Source: Schistocephalus solidus (lineage: Eukaryota; Platyhelminthes; Cestoda; Diphyllobothriidea; Diphyllobothriidae). From it: a stretch of DNA of 64,000 nucleotides. The first letter of the stretch is position 1; each line of letters begins with the position of its first letter. The stretch spans positions 1-64,000 of the forward strand of contig WEDG01005348.1 of assembly GCA_017591395.1 (NCBI GenBank). The letters are read 5' to 3'. The translations under genes and the position numbers were made by a program. Shown piece by piece: positions 60,101 through 64,000 of the stretch. The notes under the pieces are model-generated. The model worked only from the letters and a program-made list of their open reading frames with translations. It ran no database searches and was not told the origin of the DNA.

Positions 60101-61809
60101 GCTTACAGATAAAAAGGTCTCACGGGATCTGTGTGGCACCTAGCAGCCGTTTGCATTTTGCTAGAGTAGTTTTTCGGTGAAATGTCGACTGCGTCCTATT
60201 CATCGTCTACTCTCTTTCCTGCATGATGTGGTATTGAATGCTAGTGAAATGAAATCAGCCTTAGCCATTTTAAAATCCTCTTTGCCTGGTGCGAATGGAG
60301 GTACTGTCAGAAAAACCGTATTTGGTTGTGACGTCTGACGGCTTTGCATTCATTAGACCTTCTGGATACTTTAAGTTTCATTTGAGACATCGGCACATCA
60401 GCAAGCTGAATAAAATTCAAAAAGCTGAGATAAACATATAGCTTAGGAACTTTAGCTTCCACTGAACTCGTCAGCAGTTCGAAAAACGAAAAAAAACATA
60501 GTAGTCTGCAATTCATCAATTAAGATATTTTGAATCTAAGTTTCCTTCCACAGGGTAGCCACTAAGTTGGGAAAAGAAACTACTATTAGGTCATTGCTCA
60601 GAGATTGGAGTTGCAATTGACGATCTATGAGCTCAATATGTCAGTTCAGTTGAGTAAACAAAAGACTTCAATGGCGTTTTCCTCCGCCAAGTAAGTCTGC
60701 TTTGCAAATAAATATCGGGATAATGTCCGGTAATCGAGACTTCATGGGCATCCAGCAATACACTTGGGTGTCATTGAGAAAAGCCGAAAGCCACCCTTGA
60801 ATATGTTTCTGTAAACTGAATAATGTCAGGGCGAAGTCTAAGAAGATGTGCGTATTTTGCAGTTTTCTTTCGTCCTTCTTATGTCTTCAGGTTGAAAAGC
60901 GTAACCCTGGCCACTACCTGAGGCCTGAAACACAAGCATGCACTCGCACTAACGGGTTCCACCATATGGTCTTGAGAACTTCACCAAACCGGCGTTTAGC
61001 GGTACCTCTTCACATGGCATTTATCTGTAGCTGCAGATTGGGAATTTATTCATTCAGGAATGGATGCACACCAATTGCAATTGATTCTCTAAATAAAACA
61101 TTCGCACATGCGTGACAGGGGTTCACACAGAGCCCATCACTCTCCGGGCTGAAGTTGGCTATTTATGAGCTCATACGCCGTCTCAAATCTTAGCCAAATT
61201 CAATCTGGAAGGTGGTCACCGAACAAGCATTCGAAGCTGTATGTTTTCAAGAAGTCGATTGACCCGTGTACGCCCATACTAAGTGACATTCCTTGTGCTC
61301 ACGACAGCATCCACTCAGCTATATTCCCCTTTCGAAGACACCGAACCAGATTTCGACCAACCAATTTTTCGGCAGATTTTCCAAACAACATTAGATCAAA
61401 CTATGCATAACCACTACGCAGAGGAACGAACAGCGTCTTAGCACGATAACTATCAACTTCGAGAGGTATGCAGATACAAAAAAACAAATGTGGGAACTCC
61501 GCAGCTGCTCCACGAAAATAAAAAAGAAGACTTTTGGTGTTCAGCAGAAATATCATTTCCCTGGAAGAAGTCTTGCAACCTAAACTGGTGTGAAAGAAAG
61601 CAGAAAGACCTAGCAAACGGGCAAAAGACCGGCAAACATCAGGAAGAAAAGATTGAGAACGGAGGCAAAGCTAGGCTTGCCACGTTTTGCCCCATTTGGG
61701 GGTGGGAGGGGAACTTGATTGGTGTTCTGAGGTCTCGAAGCCGAGTGCATAGTCATTGCTCGGACCTGAGCTGTGTTTTAAAGAGTTATTGTCCTCTAGT
61801 GGTTCAGCC
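57137..61809. other. Intergenic or intronic stretch, no firm gene
   Basis: Mostly unique AT-rich sequence with one internally deleted SINE at 57.95 kb. Two plus-strand segments follow very good polypyrimidine acceptors (58441 and 60892) and are open for 45 and 74 codons, but without partner exons I do not call them. Confidence 0.35.
57945..58075 (+). repeat. SINE, tRNA-derived family, internally deleted
   Basis: Head 'gtgaatattcccgatagag' is joined directly to 'tcaagggagac' and the tail 'aggacgagtgagttccgtta', 'gcgatcggttagcg'. The tRNA-like part is missing. Confidence 0.6.
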
Positions 61810-61979
61810 TCAGGCATTCTTGATGGCTGAGTGCCTCCGTATGACGGCGTCCTGATCAACGCTTGAGAGCAGGGAAGGTGCGCTGGTTAGGAAAATAGCG
61901 CTCACTACCAGCGTGATCACGGTGAAGATTACTAGCATCAGTCGATCCATCACAGAGGCAATGTACTTCCACTCTTGCA
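61810..61979 (-). CDS. Nicotinic acetylcholine receptor-like subunit, last exon (M4)
   Basis: On the minus strand, acceptor TTTCTAGACAG precedes an exon starting with the last two bases of a codon. It encodes 'QEWKYIASVMDRLMLVIF', then a hydrophobic helix (TVITLVVSAIFLTSAPSLL) and a 16-residue tail ending at TGA (61810-61812). The W-K-Y-x-A-x-V-x-D-R-L entry, the helix and the A-P-S-L exit are the hallmark of the fourth transmembrane segment of nicotinic Cys-loop subunits. These form pentameric ligand-gated channels in the plasma membrane. M4 faces lipid, so the channel-lining M2 and ligand loops are on exons beyond this window. Subunit type (alpha or non-alpha) cannot be told. The other minus frame here (MRIFIRGYVR...) is a shadow. 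Confidence 0.85.
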
Positions 61980-62943
61980 CTGTCTAGAAACAAGATTCGA
62001 AGAGAATCGAAAGACAGTTGAAAATCGTACACAAAGAAACCATCAAGGGGATGCGAAACAAAAAAAGACCACCACCCTAATCTCAAACGTTCAGATGTCA
62101 ATTCGTTTTTGATAATAAGATTTGACTTGTTTCGCTTCATTAAGGTTCTTACGTATCCCCGAATGAATATGCGCACTAAGGGCAGTAGTTAATCTGCGGC
62201 GGTTGATTGGCTCAACAAATAAGCAAACAGAAAACTGACTACGGGACTTTCGAATTTGAACGTACTGGAAGCGCTTATGTCACAAGCACTCAAAAATTTA
62301 CGCCAAACCAACACTGGATCGAAGTGGCTTCACCTTCCCCTTCACCTATAAACGAAGTGCCATACTTAAGCATTGGCTATTCCTCAATTTCATTGTAAAG
62401 TCCCCTTATGTAGGGCCTCCATCGTTTACTGCGCAAAAGCTATGATTCGAGTCCGTGTGGGATGAGTGAGGTCACCACCACAGTCACGACTAACCTCATC
62501 CAGTATTGGAAAAGCATTGCCTAAAAATGAAAGAGAGACGGGATCATCGTTATTTATTAGCTATGTTTTACTTAGCTGTACGTCCAGGAAACGGGAAATT
62601 TGAAAGCGGTAAGTTAGTTGCCGAACCTCTGGGTCAAATGTTCAGTGACTTGAACCAGGGACCCATCTCTTGTAGTCCGATTTAGGGCAGTATCAAAGCC
62701 GCAAAGAGTGAAGTTTCCCTACTCCTCCTCCTCCTCCCCCGAGTACAGGATGGAATTAGGAAAATACCTATGGAGTTCCATTTGGGAAAGTAATTATTTT
62801 CTAGTCTACACTCTGAGATTACAATCATGGGAAGGTGAGGTCACCGATTCAGTTTCGTGATGGGCTTGTCCACTTCAGTCATGGAGCTCGATCTAGAGAC
62901 CTTGAAGCTTGTCCTTTACTAGGACCAGTGATGTTATATGTAT

Positions 62944-63130
62944 ACATGACTGGCTGATGACGGCTTATAAGCCAGAAATGGCCATTCCGGTCTCCCTTGT
63001 CTTTGTCAGTTCCATATTATCAACATATGCTACACGTCGCTATGCGACTGCCTGTGAGTACTCTAGTCTGAGTTCCAGGGCACAACGGAACATAAACGTT
63101 CCTTAAGCAGATCGGTGAGCCACACACTAT
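62944..63130 (+). repeat. SINE, tRNA-derived family, head-truncated copy
   Basis: Starts 'atgactggctgatgacggct' and runs to 'agcagatcggtgagccacac'. The body is almost identical to the adjacent copy at 63137. Confidence 0.8.
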
Positions 63131-63136
63131 CATCAT

Positions 63137-63430
63137 ATTCCCGATCGCAACCGACAAAGCAACGAGCCCGTGGCTCAATGGTAGAGCGTTCGACTCAAAT
63201 ACCAAAGGTTGCGGGTTCGAATCCCAGGTGTTCCACACTTGGGATTGGGTATGACTGGCTGATGACGGCTAATAAGCCAGAAATGGCCATTCCGGTCTCC
63301 CTTGTCTTTGTCGGTTCCACATTATCAACATTGGCTACACGTCGCTATGCGACTGCCTGTGAGTACTCTAGTCTGAGTTTCAGGGCACAACGGAACATAA
63401 ATGTTCCTTAAGCAGATCGGTGAGCCACAC
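63137..63430 (+). repeat. SINE, tRNA-derived family, best full-length copy
   Basis: Head 'attcccgatcgcaaccgac', A box TGGCTCAATGG followed by 'tagagcgttcgactc', B box GGTTCGAATCC, then body and tail ending 'gatcggtgagccacac' before (AT)n. 'aaccgacaaag' in the head pairs with 'ctttgtcggtt' in the body, enclosing the tRNA-like part. Spacing of the boxes and the acceptor-like flanks fit a tRNA-derived RNA polymerase III promoter. Confidence 0.85.
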
Positions 63431-63433
63431 AAT

Positions 63434-63436
<3 letters not shown>

Positions 63437-63482
<46 letters not shown>
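63437..63482. repeat. (AT)n microsatellite
   Basis: TA run at the 3' end of the SINE. Confidence 0.9.
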
Positions 63483-63484
<2 letters not shown>

Positions 63485-63574
63485 CTATATCGCGCCAGTG
63501 GCTAGCTGGCCGGCGGACAGAATGGGATCGAGTGCGATCCTAAACACATCAGTGAGTTTTATGCACTTGTTTGA

Positions 63575-63576
<2 letters not shown>

Positions 63577-63645
<69 letters not shown>
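63577..63645. repeat. (AT)n microsatellite
   Basis: About 68 bases of TA. Confidence 0.95.
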
Positions 63646-63648
<3 letters not shown>

Positions 63649-64000
63649 GGGATCGGATGCCGACAAATACATCGAAAACTGCGGGGTGGGGTTCATTTCT
63701 GGCTTATTGGCCATCTATTACTCCTCGCAATGGGATCGCCTATGCGGGGCCCCAGATTTAGCTCAGACGCGCAAAGGAATCACGTTACCCTTTCAGCTCG
63801 CAACCATGATGGCCCCCTAAATGCCGCTCACAAGCGACCTAATAGTCTAGGGCCTAGTTTTACGCGCCAACTAAACGGGCGACTGTGAGGGCGTCACACA
63901 ATCGAGGCGGCCAATGATCGCCATAAACGACGGGGGCAACGCAGCCCATGATAAAATGGCTGCCCGATTCCCCCCTTCCCCCACTAAAGTCGGCATTGGC

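Larger units (their letters stand above)
61980..64000 (-). other. Intron of the nicotinic receptor-like gene, SINE- and AT-rich
   Basis: Holds two SINE copies and two long (AT)n tracts. The last 350 bases are GC-richer and match nothing else here. No further receptor exon was seen. Confidence 0.4.

Noticed and set aside
63165..63235. tRNA gene
   Set aside because: A and B boxes are good, but the same sequence recurs with a common non-tRNA body in many copies, so it is the head of a SINE, and no complete cloverleaf can be folded.

Overview
The window is nuclear DNA from a eukaryote with a large, repeat-rich genome. Genes are split into short exons separated by kilobase introns, long open frames are absent, and the sequence is full of (AT)n tracts, tRNA-like SINEs and Penelope-like retroelement (PLE) fragments. 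The mix of hammerhead-bearing PLEs, a tRNA-headed SINE, a Ly6-type surface protein and an invertebrate-looking nicotinic receptor tail suggests a flatworm, perhaps a tapeworm. That is inference, since no taxonomic marker gene is present.

Layout: (1) 1-6600 is CpG-rich, has no gene or repeat I can identify and looks unlike the rest. (2) 8.7-53.7 kb holds one minus-strand gene (here 'gene A') whose exons I assembled from splice sites and codon phase: 53.6 (tentative), 49.6, 25.1, 20.4, 11.2, 10.3 and 8.8 kb. All junction phases agree and the last exon ends in a stop followed by a poly(A) signal. The product is Ser/Pro/Tyr-rich, mostly disordered, with a PPxY motif and a PDZ-ligand-like C-terminus; I do not recognise the family. 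(3) A plus-strand gene for a Ly6/uPAR three-finger, probably GPI-anchored protein (38.4-39.9 kb) lies inside the 24-kb intron of gene A. (4) A two-exon plus-strand gene for a small cysteine-rich secreted protein is proposed at 56.4-57.1 kb. (5) The last exon of a nicotinic acetylcholine receptor-like subunit (M4 helix and C-terminus) lies on the minus strand at 61.8-62.0 kb; the rest of that gene runs off the right edge.

Repeats fill the introns. The most notable block is 44.9-48.1 kb. It holds two near-identical direct repeats, each with a complete type I hammerhead ribozyme fold, then a PLE GIY-YIG endonuclease fragment. A second PLE remnant follows, framed by ~220-bp inverted terminal repeats that each carry another hammerhead-like motif. 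Related hammerhead-like motifs occur at 25.5, 34.06, 34.25, 38.0 and 45.0 kb. At least a dozen copies of one tRNA-derived SINE are scattered through the window, some arranged as palindromes. Other dispersed families, degenerate TTAGGG-like arrays and microsatellites make up much of the remainder.
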